Shown here in pieces: positions 18,388 to 27,421 of a stretch of DNA of 64,000 nucleotides. The stretch is from contig JAEZTJ010000083.1 of assembly GCA_023421505.1 (NCBI GenBank), positions 1 to 64,000 on the forward strand, read 5' to 3'. This DNA comes from Bacillota bacterium (GTDB lineage Bacteria; Bacillota; Clostridia; Lachnospirales; Lachnospiraceae). The position numbers were made by a program, and so were the translations under genes. How positions within the stretch are numbered: the first letter of the stretch is position 1; every line of letters starts with the position of its first letter. The notes under the pieces were generated by a model. That model made no database searches, was not told where the DNA came from, and saw only the letters and a list, made by a program, of their open reading frames with translations.

Positions 18388-18696
18388 ATGATTATTTGGA
18401 CATCCAATCTTTATGTTGGGGATAAAATGAAAAGAAAAAAAGCAAAAGCGGTTGCTTCCATTAATAAAAGAGAGGCAACCTTTGGAGTTTACTGTATTGC
18501 TTTTGCCTCTAATCCGAATAATCTGTTTGATATCATGGATGCCAATGAGCTTTTGTTTCCTCATTACAAGAGGATGGAAGTTCAGATAGTCGGTCTTGCT
18601 AAGGGAAAAGAGGAAGCTATGAAATTGGTGCAGTATATGCTTATGGAGGTATATAACCGAACTGGTAATTTTGATGTCAGAAACTATTTTACATAA
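18388..18696 (+). CDS. Conserved hypothetical protein (102 aa)
   Basis: A 102-aa soluble protein beginning MIIWTSNLYVGDKMKRKK. It contains a basic N-terminal part and an alpha/beta-looking C-terminal part (VQIVGLAKGKEEAMKLVQ). No function can be assigned. A possible promoter lies just upstream (TATACT near 18315), and an AAAGG site precedes the ATG at 18388. It is monocistronic or the first gene before ytfI. Confidence 0.65.
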   Translation: MIIWTSNLYVGDKMKRKKAKAVASINKREATFGVYCIAFASNPNNLFDIMDANELLFPHYKRMEVQIVGLAKGKEEAMKLVQYMLMEVYNRTGNFDVRNYFT

Positions 18697-18840
18697 GATT
18701 GATTTGAGTGTCGAAAGTATGGTACCGATCTCTCTTACAGAATACTTTCACATTTGGATTAAGATTACATATTGAAAAATGTTTTTTATGATTACTGATA
18801 TTTCATATGAATTTGAAAACAGAGATAAAGAGGTTGATGA

Positions 18841-20037
18841 ATGCTTCATATTATCCTACTGATATTAAAATTAATAGGGATTACACTACTGGTTTTGTTG
18901 GGAATTCTGCTGCTACTTTTTCTCACCGTAATGCTTGTGCCCATAAGATACCGTATCGAAGCCGAACACGGAGAAAAGCTATGGCTTGATGGCAGGGCAG
19001 GCTGGCTTTTTCATTTGATGCATGCCAGATTTTCTTATCTGGAAGGAAAGCTTCATATAAGAATTGGAGTTTTATGGTTTATTCTTTTTGATAATCTTAA
19101 GCCGAAAAAGCGAAAATTGAAAAAGAAAAGAATGAAAATGAATCATAAATCAATTAAGCTCCAAAAAAGAGATAAAGCCGTTAGGGAAAAAAGATCAGAA
19201 GATAAAAAACAGAAAGCTAATCAATTGGAAGGAAATAAGCAGAGTATTAAGGATGAAGCAAAAAATGCTTCACACAGCAAGAAAGTAGATTTAAATAGTT
19301 TATTGATAAAAACAGAGGAAAAGGTAAAAAATGAAATAACAGAAGAAATTAATTCTGAATTTAAAGAAACAATAGATGTAAATAATGATGAAGCTTCTAT
19401 CATAAATTCGGATAGAGATTTAGATAGTGTATTCAATAAGGATACGGATAAGAATACTATAAAGCAAAAGAAGTTTGACCAAGAAGAAAGAATTATTCAT
19501 GAAAATGGGACAAATAAGGAAGAAGACATCCGTGAGAATTTAAAAGAATCTATCTTTAAAAAACTATCTCATAAAGTAATTGAAATTAAGAATAAAATCG
19601 TTGCATTTTTTTGCAATATAAAGAGAAAAATCATAGTAGCGGCAGAGACGATATCGGGAATAAAACATAAGGCAGGTTTAATTCATGGCTTCATTAAAAA
19701 TGAGATCAATAAGGAAGGCTTTCAAGTAACCTTTGAGAGTTTGAGGAAAATGATAAAACATATACTGCCTACGAAGCTTAAATCTAGAATAGTCTTTGGC
19801 ACAGGTGATCCGTGCAGCACGGGACAGGCTTTAGGTGTAGCAAGCGTTTTATATAGCTTTTATGGAGATAAGGTTCAGATAATACCTGATTTTGAAAATA
19901 AAATATTTGAAGGAAAACATTATGCCAGAGGAAGAATAAGATTAGTTACAATACTTATAATAGTAATTAAGCTGATTGTTGATAAACGGTTTAAACGGTT
20001 AAAGAATAATTTCCAAATATTAAAGGAGGCGTTATAA
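18841..20037 (+). CDS. ytfI: DUF2953 membrane-anchored protein (YtfI-like)
   Basis: A 398-aa protein with an N-terminal membrane helix (residues 3-35) and the DUF2953 pattern, VPIRYRIEAEHGEKLWLDG, near residue 40. A highly charged Lys/Glu/Asp-rich insert occupies about residues 85-250, longer than usual. The conserved C-terminal part has FGTGDPCSTGQALG near residue 320. DUF2953 genes precede gerW (ytfJ) in many spore formers, and here the stop is directly followed by the gerW ATG. A role in sporulation is inferred from that pairing. Confidence 0.82.
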   Translation: MLHIILLILKLIGITLLVLLGILLLLFLTVMLVPIRYRIEAEHGEKLWLDGRAGWLFHLMHARFSYLEGKLHIRIGVLWFILFDNLKPKKRKLKKKRMKMNHKSIKLQKRDKAVREKRSEDKKQKANQLEGNKQSIKDEAKNASHSKKVDLNSLLIKTEEKVKNEITEEINSEFKETIDVNNDEASIINSDRDLDSVFNKDTDKNTIKQKKFDQEERIIHENGTNKEEDIRENLKESIFKKLSHKVIEIKNKIVAFFCNIKRKIIVAAETISGIKHKAGLIHGFIKNEINKEGFQVTFESLRKMIKHILPTKLKSRIVFGTGDPCSTGQALGVASVLYSFYGDKVQIIPDFENKIFEGKHYARGRIRLVTILIIVIKLIVDKRFKRLKNNFQILKEAL

Positions 20038-20451
20038 ATGGCGGAAAATAGTTTTAATTCAACAGTGGAATCACTGTTTAAAGGAATGGATAGTTTTATT
20101 ACTACGAAGACAGTAGTTGGCGATGCAGTTAAAGTTGATGAGAATACAATAATTTTACCCTTGGTAGAAGTAAGCTTTGGTGTTGGAGCAGGTGCTTTCT
20201 CCGGTGAGAAAAAGAACAATGCGGGAGGCGGAATGGGCGGAAAGATAGCTCCGAGTTCTGTGCTTGTCATCCAGAATGGTACTTCAAAGCTGGTGAATAT
20301 TAAGGAACAAGACAGTATTACAAAGATCCTTGATATGGTACCTGATTTGATTAATAAGTTTACCAATAAAGGAGCTAAGAAGAAAGACGATATTGATGAA
20401 AAAGTAGAAGAAGTGCTAAAAAACCAGACAGAAACTACGATTAATGAATAA
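20038..20451 (+). CDS. gerW: Sporulation / germination protein GerW (YtfJ)
   Basis: A 137-aa member of the GerW/YtfJ family. The diagnostic regions are FITTKTVVGDAV, LPLVEVSFGVGAGAF and a Gly-rich GGGMGGKIAPSSVLVI. In Bacillus the protein is made in the forespore and is needed for normal germination. It starts immediately after the ytfI-like stop, with an AAGGAGG site inside that gene's end, so the two are translationally linked. A hairpin at 20473-20529 ends the unit. Confidence 0.92.
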   Translation: MAENSFNSTVESLFKGMDSFITTKTVVGDAVKVDENTIILPLVEVSFGVGAGAFSGEKKNNAGGGMGGKIAPSSVLVIQNGTSKLVNIKEQDSITKILDMVPDLINKFTNKGAKKKDDIDEKVEEVLKNQTETTINE

Positions 20452-20472
20452 AGCTGTCATGAAGTAACGCAT

Positions 20473-20529
20473 ACAAACAAAATTCTACTTGCATTATAAT
20501 TCATATTCTGGTAGAATAAATTTGTTTGT
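20473..20529 (+). terminator. Terminator after gerW
   Basis: ACAAACAAA...TTCTAC (20473-20488) pairs with GTAGAA...TTTGTTTGT (20511-20529) with a small bulge. It lies 22 nt past the gerW stop and before rpmB. Confidence 0.55.
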
Positions 20530-20584
20530 AAGGTCTATTGGGTCTTTGTTTAAGTGGTAAATTATACCTAAGGAGGTGCTTTTG

Positions 20585-20770
20585 ATGGCAAAATGTTCAA
20601 TATGTGATAAAGGTGCTCACTTTGGAATCGCTGTGAGTCATTCTCATAGAAGATCTAACAAGATGTGGAAATCTAACGTAAAATCTGTTAAGGTTAAAGT
20701 TAACGGTGCAGCAAGAAAAATGTATGTTTGTACTTCCTGTCTTAGATCCGGTAAAGTAGAACGCGCATAA
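20585..20770 (+). CDS. rpmB: Ribosomal protein bL28
   Basis: A 61-aa large-subunit ribosomal protein. MAKCSICDKGAHFG and YVCTSCLRSGKV give the two CxxC pairs of the zinc-binding form of L28; SHSHRRSNKMWKSN is the conserved basic core. An in-frame GTG at 20576 is part of the AAGGAGGTG ribosome site, so the ATG at 20585 is the start. A strong terminator follows. The rpmB-yloU-yloV order is conserved in Firmicutes. Confidence 0.97.
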   Translation: MAKCSICDKGAHFGIAVSHSHRRSNKMWKSNVKSVKVKVNGAARKMYVCTSCLRSGKVERA

Positions 20771-20781
20771 GGAAAAACGAT

Positions 20782-20814
20782 GGGTGTCAGGGGGATCTTG
20801 ACACCCGTTTTTTT
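20782..20814 (+). terminator. Rho-independent terminator after rpmB
   Basis: GGGTGTCA (20782-20789) pairs with TGACACCC (20799-20806), followed by a seven-T run. Confidence 0.92.
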
Positions 20815-20909
20815 AGTTCAGGAATAATTTGGATAACTACATACCTTACGACTTTATAGGATGACAATTTGAAGAGGTATATTGAAGAAGACATTTGCCG
20901 CCAAAGGTA

Positions 20910-21047
20910 TTAATTACAAAATAAGTTGTATCCGAGCAGTAGACATAAAATAATGATACATATTGCTAATATCCCATTTGTAATGAATAGCATGATAGTC
21001 ATACCTATAGCAATCCAAAAAAGGATAAATCCGATCATTCTCTTCAT
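20910..21047 (-). CDS. Small hydrophobic membrane protein (45 aa)
   Basis: A 45-residue frame on the minus strand starting MKRMIGFILFWIAIG and almost wholly hydrophobic, with two possible membrane spans split by the polar ITNG turn. It has a GGAAG site 8 nt before the ATG. It lies in the otherwise empty 480-bp gap between rpmB and the Asp23 gene. Proteins of this type are seen in Lachnospiraceae, but I cannot assign a function. Composition alone can produce hydrophobic frames, hence moderate confidence. Confidence 0.5.
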   Translation of the reverse strand: MKRMIGFILFWIAIGMTIMLFITNGILAICIIILCLLLGYNLFCN

Positions 21048-21250
21048 AATTGTCACTTCCAATCAATAATCATAGTAATATATATTATGCAAGAGAAACT
21101 GGTGTTATCACGTTGTAAATGAATAATATTGCAATATTATACGAAGAAGTTAAACTCTGGTTATACCTTTATACACTTATCTTCGTTATAATTATGGGTA
21201 TACTAGAATTGAACATAGATATGAAACAGATAATAGATAGGAGGGTTAAT

Positions 21251-21607
21251 ATGAAAGGACATATGAACACTGAAATTGGTGAAATTATAATTGATAATGA
21301 CGTATTGGCTAAATATGCCGGAGCTTCTGCGATTGAATGCTTTGGCGTTGTGGGTATGGCATCCGTTAACGTAAAGGATGGTATTGTTAAGCTTTTAAAG
21401 CGTGACAACTTAAGCCATGGTGTCAACGTTATTTTGGAAGATAACAAGATTATTATTGACCTGCATATTATCGTATCCTATGGTGTTAGTATTTCTGCGG
21501 TCGCTGATAACCTAATCAGCAACGTTAAATATAATGTTGAGGAATTCTCAGGTATTGAGGTTAAGAAAATCAATGTATTTGTTGAAGGTGTCAGAGTCAT
21601 TGACTGA
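21251..21607 (+). CDS. yloU: Asp23/Gls24 family envelope-stress protein (YloU-like)
   Basis: A 118-aa Asp23-family protein. Diagnostic regions are EIIIDNDVLAKYAGASAIECFGVVGMAS, split here as IIIDNDVLAKYAGASAIEC and FGVVGMAS, and a C-terminal INVFVEGVRV. It commonly precedes the fatty-acid kinase gene fakA, as here, in Firmicutes. The reading frame is open back to 21119, but that extension has no ribosome site; the ATG at 21251 follows AGGAGGG at 5 nt. Confidence 0.92.
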   Translation: MKGHMNTEIGEIIIDNDVLAKYAGASAIECFGVVGMASVNVKDGIVKLLKRDNLSHGVNVILEDNKIIIDLHIIVSYGVSISAVADNLISNVKYNVEEFSGIEVKKINVFVEGVRVID

Positions 21608-21642
21608 GCCTGAGATGATCGACGTTTAAGGAGGAAGAACCA

Positions 21643-23316
21643 GTGGTTATTAAGACGATAGATGCAAAAACTCTTAAAAAGATGTTTCTTGCAGGAGCCG
21701 CAAGCATAGAAGCGAAAAAAGAGATTATCAATGAATTAAATGTCTTTCCTGTACCCGACGGTGATACCGGAACCAATATGACTCTTACTATTATGTCAGC
21801 AGTGAAGGAAGTTAACAATCTTTCTAATCCTACGATTGAAGAACTGGCAAAGGCTATATCAGGAGGATCGCTTCGCGGAGCAAGAGGCAATTCCGGCGTT
21901 ATACTGTCGCAGCTTTTTCGTGGATTTTCTAAAGAAATTAAAGATTATAAAGAGATAAATGTAACAATTATGACAAATGCACTTCAAAAGGCTGTAGAGA
22001 CGGCATATAGAGCTGTAATGAAGCCTAAGGAAGGTACCATATTAACAGTAGCAAGAGGGGCAGCTGAACGAGCAGCACAGTTGGTTTCTGAAACAGATGA
22101 TTTGGTGTTCTTTAGTCGTGAGGTGATTACTCATATGGAAGTTGTGCTAAAGAATACACCGGAGCTACTGCCGGTATTAAAAGAGGCTGGCGTTGTTGAT
22201 TCAGGCGGACAGGGACTTTTAGAGATTGTAAAAGGTGCTTATGATGCTTTGCTTGGTAAAGAAATATCCTTTAGTAATATTACCTCCAGTGAGGTACCTG
22301 CGGGAGCAAGCCGCGAGAAGATTTCTACAGATGATATAAAATTTGGTTACTGTACAGAATTTATTATTATGCTTGAAAAAGAATACAATGAAAAAATTGA
22401 AGAAGAGTTTAAAACTTACTTAGAATCTATTGGTGATTCTCTTGTAGTCGTATCGGATGATGATATCGTAAAGGTTCATGTACATACGAACGACCCGGGT
22501 CTAGCTATTCAAAGGGCGTTAACGTATGGATCCCTGACCAGGATAAAGATTGACAACATGAGGGAAGAGCATAATGAGAGAGTAATTAAGAATGCCGATA
22601 AAGTGGTTGAAGAACAGAAGAAGGAACAGAAAAAGGCCGTAGAAAATAAACCAAGAAAAAAATCAGGTTTTATAGCAGTTTCTATGGGTGAAGGATTAGA
22701 CGAGATTTTTACCGGACTGGGAGTTGACTATATCATTAAAGGCGGACAGACAATGAATCCAAGCACAGAGGATATGCTCAATGCCATTAGTGAAGTAAAT
22801 GCCGATAATATTTTTATCCTGCCCAATAATAGTAATATCATTCTTGCGGCTGAACAGGCAAAGCAGTTAACAGAGGATAAGAATATATACGTAATCCCAT
22901 CTAAAACAGTACCGCAAGGAATTACCGCTGTCATTAATTTTGTATATGACAAATCTGCTTCAGAAAATGCAACAAGAATGAGTGAAGAGATGCAGAAAGT
23001 AAAATCCGGTCAGGTTACCTATGCGGTTAGAGATACCAATCTTGATGGTAAAGATATTAAGCAAGGTAATATAATGGGTATTGGAGATAAGACAATATTA
23101 TCTGTAGGGACCGAAATAAAGGAAACAACTTTAGAGCTTATCAAATCTTTGGTGGATGATACTTCAGAGTTAATCAGTTTATACTACGGAGAAGAAATTA
23201 ACGAAGAGGAAGCAAATGCACTTGCAGATTTAGTAATGGAACAATATCCTGATATGGATGTGGAGGTTCATTACGGAGGCCAACCGATCTATTATTATGT
23301 ATTATCAGTAGAATAA
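21643..23316 (+). CDS. fakA: Fatty-acid kinase catalytic subunit FakA (DhaL/DegV-associated, YloV)
   Basis: A 557-aa ATP-dependent kinase that phosphorylates fatty acids held by a DegV-type FakB protein. The N-terminal DhaL domain shows the metal-binding NVFPVPDGDTGTNM (near residue 35) and SGGSLRGARGNSGVILSQ. The middle contains VHVHTNDPGLAI and the C-terminal DAK1-like domain FIAVSMGEGLDEIF and ILPNNSNIILAA. It starts with GTG at 21643, 9 nt after AAGGAGG. Linked to yloU 35 nt upstream; a FakB gene is not in this window. Confidence 0.94.
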   Translation: MVIKTIDAKTLKKMFLAGAASIEAKKEIINELNVFPVPDGDTGTNMTLTIMSAVKEVNNLSNPTIEELAKAISGGSLRGARGNSGVILSQLFRGFSKEIKDYKEINVTIMTNALQKAVETAYRAVMKPKEGTILTVARGAAERAAQLVSETDDLVFFSREVITHMEVVLKNTPELLPVLKEAGVVDSGGQGLLEIVKGAYDALLGKEISFSNITSSEVPAGASREKISTDDIKFGYCTEFIIMLEKEYNEKIEEEFKTYLESIGDSLVVVSDDDIVKVHVHTNDPGLAIQRALTYGSLTRIKIDNMREEHNERVIKNADKVVEEQKKEQKKAVENKPRKKSGFIAVSMGEGLDEIFTGLGVDYIIKGGQTMNPSTEDMLNAISEVNADNIFILPNNSNIILAAEQAKQLTEDKNIYVIPSKTVPQGITAVINFVYDKSASENATRMSEEMQKVKSGQVTYAVRDTNLDGKDIKQGNIMGIGDKTILSVGTEIKETTLELIKSLVDDTSELISLYYGEEINEEEANALADLVMEQYPDMDVEVHYGGQPIYYYVLSVE

Positions 23317-23351
23317 TTAAATAAAAAAAGCTTTATTAGCTTTACTATAGG

Positions 23352-23383
23352 ATAGTGGTTCGAGGGAGAAGGCGAACCACTAT
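23352..23383 (+). terminator. Terminator after fakA
   Basis: An 11-bp perfect stem (ATAGTGGTTCG at 23352-23362 with its complement at 23373-23383) followed by TTTC, about 35 nt after the fakA stop. Confidence 0.75.
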
Positions 23384-23466
23384 TTTCATACATTAGAATT
23401 TTAATACTTATAGTTTGATAAGTTTTGTAATCACCTACTTTATATTTTAATGTGGAGGTAATGGAT

Positions 23467-24090
23467 ATGGATCAGCAGAGGATACCAAAACCGGGGGAAA
23501 TATACATGCATTTTAAAGGCATGCTATATCAGATTATCACAGTTGCAATACATAGTGAGACGAGAGAGTATATGGTGGTATATCAGGCTTTATACGGAGA
23601 GTATAAGACTTTCGTCAGGCCACTTGATATGTTTTTAAGTAAAGTAGATAAAGAGAAATATCCTGAAGTCAAACAGCAATTTCGGTTTACATTAAGAACC
23701 TCCCAGGAAGAGCTTGTTGAGATCATAGACAGTAATGAAAAAGCGAAACTACAACAAATGACTGAAAAAAACACAACAAATGTGATACAAGCCCCGATCG
23801 ATCAGTTAGAGGCAATTGTTTCAGATAATAAATCTATAACGATAGAAGAGGCTCCTTTACCATCAGAGGAGGTAAACCCAATTTTATTGGATTTTTTAGA
23901 TGCCCCTTCCTATAGCAGAAAATTAGAAATCCTTACCTCTAATATAAAAAATCTCAATGATCGTTTAATTAATGATATGGCAGTAGCTCTCGATTGTTCG
24001 GTTGATGATGGGCCTATAGAGCAAAGAATTCAGGGCTTAATTGTCTGTCTTCAGGCTATGAGAAGATTTGAAGATAGAAGATTGCGATGA
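23467..24090 (+). CDS. DUF1653 domain protein
   Basis: A 207-aa protein. The first 70 residues match the DUF1653 pattern: PKPGEIYMHFKGMLYQIITV, then HSETREYMVVYQALYGEY and VRPLDMFLSKVD. The rest is helical with no motif I know and ends in a region rich in charged residues. Frames from 23452 and 23461 lie too close to GGAGG (23454-23458); 23467 has an 8-nt spacing and gives MDQQRIPKPG. Function not known; some DUF1653 proteins are annotated as uncharacterised small domains. Confidence 0.78.
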   Translation: MDQQRIPKPGEIYMHFKGMLYQIITVAIHSETREYMVVYQALYGEYKTFVRPLDMFLSKVDKEKYPEVKQQFRFTLRTSQEELVEIIDSNEKAKLQQMTEKNTTNVIQAPIDQLEAIVSDNKSITIEEAPLPSEEVNPILLDFLDAPSYSRKLEILTSNIKNLNDRLINDMAVALDCSVDDGPIEQRIQGLIVCLQAMRRFEDRRLR

Positions 24091-24106
24091 TATAAGCTAA
24101 TATAAT

Positions 24107-24215
24107 GAGGATGTTCCAAATTTTAAGTCTACCTTATCTAGCTGATATATAACAGCATAATAGGATATTAACTATTTACTGATTAAGGAGCAGACTTAAA
24201 TCTTGGAAGATCCTC
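24107..24215. repeat. Long imperfect inverted repeat (24-nt arms)
   Basis: The arm at 24107-24130 (GAGGATGTTCCAA...) and the arm at 24192-24215 match as reverse complements at 21 of 24 positions, with a 61-nt AT-rich interior. T-rich DNA follows the second arm. It could be a large terminator after the DUF1653 gene or a small non-autonomous element of about 110 bp. No duplicated target site is evident to me. Confidence 0.6.
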
Positions 24216-24334
24216 TTTTAATTATCACGAAAAATACTCTTAAGGTCAATATCATACAAGAGGATTATAAGCTCGTCATGATATTATTAATTAGGTAATT
24301 ACCTTAAACTATTCCGTTACAGGGAGGAGATTGA

Positions 24335-25156
24335 ATGGAACAGGAATTACGGACAGTTAACTATGATAAAGATTTAAAAATTGAAGCCTACCGATTCCAA
24401 GGTATCATGCAGAAGTTTCCCAATCATTTTCATGAATATTATGTGGTTGGCTTTATTGAAAGCGGAAAAAGACACTTGTCCTGTAAAAATAAAGAATATA
24501 TTGTTAACTCTGGGGATCTACTGTTGTTTAATCCTATGGATAATCATACCTGTGAACAGATTGATGATAGAACCTTAGATTACAGGTGCATCAATATTAA
24601 ACCAGAGATTATGCAGAAAGCAGTCTCTGAAATAACGGGTAAGGATTATCTGCCTCGCTTTACGCAGCCGGTCGTATATCATAGTGAGCAGGTGGAGCCC
24701 CTTCATGAATTACATATAGCTATTATGGAGGAACAGAGAGATTTTAAGAAGGAAGAGACCTTTTTATTTTTGATTGAGCAGCTTATTACGCAGTATTCGT
24801 ATACATCGATGCTCTCAGATGATACTGAAATTGATGCTGGGATTCAAGCAGTAAGAGATTATTTGGAAAAACATTATGCGGAACGTATTACGCTAGAGGA
24901 ACTAAGTGCCCTATCAAAAATGAATAAGTATTCTCTGCTTCGTTCTTTTACTAGACTTTTAGGCATAACACCGTATCGCTATTTGGAAACTGTCAGAATC
25001 GGTGAAGCAAAAAAGCTTTTAGAAGCAGGGATAGAGCCAATTGATGCAGCGTTACAGACCGGTTTTTCAGATCAAAGTCATTTTACTAATTATTTTAAGG
25101 AATATATAGGCTTGACTCCAAAACAATATCAAAATATATTTTTTGAAATTATTTAA
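24335..25156 (+). CDS. AraC-family transcriptional regulator with cupin domain
   Basis: A 273-aa regulator. The N-terminal cupin-like sensor domain has HFHEYYVVGFIESG and GDLLLFNPMDNHTC (residues 28-75). The C-terminal double helix-turn-helix (about 175-270) contains LSKMNKYSLLRSFTRLLG and GFSDQSHFTNYFKEYIGLTP. A good AGGGAGGAGA site precedes the ATG. It lies 74 nt from an EamA transporter in the same direction, a common pairing in which the regulator controls export of a metabolite; ligand unknown. Confidence 0.92.
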   Translation: MEQELRTVNYDKDLKIEAYRFQGIMQKFPNHFHEYYVVGFIESGKRHLSCKNKEYIVNSGDLLLFNPMDNHTCEQIDDRTLDYRCINIKPEIMQKAVSEITGKDYLPRFTQPVVYHSEQVEPLHELHIAIMEEQRDFKKEETFLFLIEQLITQYSYTSMLSDDTEIDAGIQAVRDYLEKHYAERITLEELSALSKMNKYSLLRSFTRLLGITPYRYLETVRIGEAKKLLEAGIEPIDAALQTGFSDQSHFTNYFKEYIGLTPKQYQNIFFEII

Positions 25157-25230
25157 ACGATTACTTAATGCTCCTACGGATTTAATAAATTTTGCAATTA
25201 CCAAATTATATTTATTTAAGAAAGGAAGTT

Positions 25231-26142
25231 ATGGAAAAGAATAAATATGCAGCGGGGCATCTGTCAGCCGCACTTACAATACTGATTTGGGGTACCACGT
25301 TTATTTCTACGAAGCTTTTATTACAGGATTTTAAACCTGTAGAGATATTATTTCTTCGATTTGTTATGGGATTACTTGCACTTATATTAATTAGTCCAAG
25401 GCATTTAAAAATATCAGATAAAAAGCAGGAAGTTATCTTTGCCTGTGCAGGCTTATGCGGAATAACCTTATATTATTTATTAGAAAATATTGCGCTTACT
25501 TATTCTATGGCCTCCAATGTAGGCGTAATTATCTCTGTTGCACCGTTATTTACGGGTGTTTTAGCTTGGCGTTTTCTCAAGGGAGAAGCCCTTACTATTA
25601 ACTTTTTCATTGGTTTTTTAACGGCTATTATAGGTATTAGCTTGATAAGCTTCAGTGGAAGCACTGCCTTTAAAGTTAATCCGTTAGGTGATTTATTGGC
25701 ATTAGCGGCAGCTGCTCTTTGGGCTATCTATTCCATACTGACGAAAAAAATAAGTACTTATGGCTATCCTACAATTCAAACTACGAAAAGAATATTTGCT
25801 TACGGACTTCTATTTATGCTACCGGCTCTGTTTCTATTTGACTTTAAGCCGGATTTTACTTGCTTTCAAGATCCGATAAATCTGTTTAATATTCTATTTT
25901 TAGGACTTGGAGCTTCTGCTTTATGCTTTGTAACCTGGAATTTTGCAGTTAAAAAACTAGGTGCAGTAAAAACTAGTATCTATATTTATATGGTTCCTGT
26001 CATTACGGTCTTCACTTCGGTTATGATACTGAAAGAAGTAATTACCTGGCCAACTGCAGTAGGAACTATATTAACCATGACAGGACTATTTATTTCAAAA
26101 AGTAAATTCAGAATAAGAAAAACAGAGACGGTTAAGTACTAA
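25231..26142 (+). CDS. EamA/DMT-superfamily transporter
   Basis: A 303-aa membrane protein with ten predicted helices in two EamA repeats, for example ILIWGTTFISTKLLLQ near the start and the second repeat ALWAIYSILTKKIS. Such proteins export amino acids or other metabolites. The ATG at 25231 follows AAAGGAAG; the longer frame from 25192 lacks a ribosome site. Likely co-regulated with the AraC gene just upstream. Confidence 0.9.
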   Translation: MEKNKYAAGHLSAALTILIWGTTFISTKLLLQDFKPVEILFLRFVMGLLALILISPRHLKISDKKQEVIFACAGLCGITLYYLLENIALTYSMASNVGVIISVAPLFTGVLAWRFLKGEALTINFFIGFLTAIIGISLISFSGSTAFKVNPLGDLLALAAAALWAIYSILTKKISTYGYPTIQTTKRIFAYGLLFMLPALFLFDFKPDFTCFQDPINLFNILFLGLGASALCFVTWNFAVKKLGAVKTSIYIYMVPVITVFTSVMILKEVITWPTAVGTILTMTGLFISKSKFRIRKTETVKY

Positions 26143-26150
26143 TAAAAAAT

Positions 26151-26194
26151 GGTCACGTTTTACCAAACCATAAATGGAGAAGCAGTACGTGACC
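26151..26194. terminator. Convergent terminator hairpin
   Basis: GGTCACGT (26151-26158) pairs with ACGTGACC (26187-26194), between the converging EamA gene and the lipoprotein gene. The loop is long (28 nt) and the T-tract is short. Confidence 0.5.
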
Positions 26195-26217
26195 TTTACT
26201 GTTTATGAGTTAATATG

Positions 26218-26586
26218 TTACCAGGTAAATTTATAACTTCCTCTATGTTTTTCGGTTACAACCTTAATTGTGTATTTGCCAGGTTCAGTCAGTGTAACGT
26301 GAAAATCTTTGGTACCGATATCATGCCCTTCATAAGCATAATCATCTTCATCTTTGTAAATAAAAACATCAATAGTTCCTTTCTTAGTAACGATATTTAC
26401 CGAAATATCAACGGTTTCTCCCTCGTCTACCGTAAGTTTAGTTTGTCTTGTACCATTGAGTTTAAAATAAGAGCCGGACATTTTTCCGGAGGAATCTGAG
26501 CCAACGAACCCTACTGCAACACTTGAGCATCCGCTTAACATAAACAATACTAACAATGACATAGAGATTAACAATATTTTTTTCAT
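26218..26586 (-). CDS. Small secreted lipoprotein
   Basis: A 122-aa protein with an N-terminal lipoprotein signal, MKKILLISMSLLVLFMLSGC, whose lipobox LSGC makes the Cys the predicted lipidation site. The mature part is beta-rich, with VDISVNIVTKKGTIDVF and PGKYTIKVVTEKH suggesting a small beta-sandwich. The ATG at 26586 follows AAAGGA at 6 nt; the frame continues to 26643 without a ribosome site. Last gene of the GntR-ABC unit; it may be an accessory surface component of that transporter. Confidence 0.75.
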   Translation of the reverse strand: MKKILLISMSLLVLFMLSGCSSVAVGFVGSDSSGKMSGSYFKLNGTRQTKLTVDEGETVDISVNIVTKKGTIDVFIYKDEDDYAYEGHDIGTKDFHVTLTEPGKYTIKVVTEKHRGSYKFTW

Positions 26587-26635
26587 AAGATATCCTTTCC
26601 TGGGATTATTTGATATTTTATCATAGTCTTTATAG

Positions 26636-27421
26636 CTATTCAAGATTTAGCTTCCTTTTAAACAGATAATTTGCTGCTATATAATATAAGGCACTAAAGA
26701 AGAATAGAAATATAAGCATCAGTGGCAGAATTAATTTAATGAGACTTTCTGATTCGCCAAAGGTATTGTCGAATATGAGATTAATGATATAAATTAATAT
26801 AGTACCGATAATCTGAGTTACTGTATTGAGGGCGATATATGCTGCAAAGGAGCCTATTATTTTATGCCCATTAAATAATTGTCCTGCTGCAATGGAGGCA
26901 TATATTAATAAAATTCCGTATATTAGTGCGAAAAAAATCATTAGAATCATTTCAATATTGAAAAGAACTGCGAGATTACCAAATTCTTCATTTATAACTT
27001 CCATGTAATCATGAATTCCCTCTCGAATTAGTTCCATCCTATCATTTGACACCACTACCATGAATATGGAACCTAGCACAGCTATAGTACTTACGACTGA
27101 CCAGAAAATGGATGCGATCAGCTTTGAATTAATGAGCTGGTGTGCTTTAACCGGAAGTGTAAACATCAGATAACCTTCGTCTGTGGTTAAATTCTTATGA
27201 AAACGATATATGATTATTACAACTGATACTACGATAGTGGCAAATATCGCCACAATATAGAGAAAGGTGATAAAACCCGGAATAATTTTTAAAGAGCCTT
27301 TAAAAATATTGAGACTCAAAAAAATCCTGTCTGCAATTGATAAAAAAATTAAAGTAATATATAAGGGCAATAATAACCTTGCACAAGCTTTCATTTCATG
27401 TTTTAGCAATTTACTTAGCAT
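26636..27421 (-). CDS. ABC transporter permease
   Basis: A 261-aa membrane protein with about six hydrophobic segments, starting MLSKLLKHEMKACARLLLPL. Its organisation matches ABC-2-type permeases encoded beside YtrA-type regulators. The start overlaps the upstream ATPase gene by 7 nt, indicating translational coupling. Substrate unknown; related YtrA-controlled systems respond to cell-envelope antibiotics. Confidence 0.8.
   Translation of the reverse strand: MLSKLLKHEMKACARLLLPLYITLIFLSIADRIFLSLNIFKGSLKIIPGFITFLYIVAIFATIVVSVVIIIYRFHKNLTTDEGYLMFTLPVKAHQLINSKLIASIFWSVVSTIAVLGSIFMVVVSNDRMELIREGIHDYMEVINEEFGNLAVLFNIEMILMIFFALIYGILLIYASIAAGQLFNGHKIIGSFAAYIALNTVTQIIGTILIYIINLIFDNTFGESESLIKLILPLMLIFLFFFSALYYIAANYLFKRKLNLE

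Noticed and set aside
21119..21250. Longer start for the Asp23-type protein
   Set aside because: No ribosome site and a hydrophobic extension not typical of the family; 21251 is well supported.
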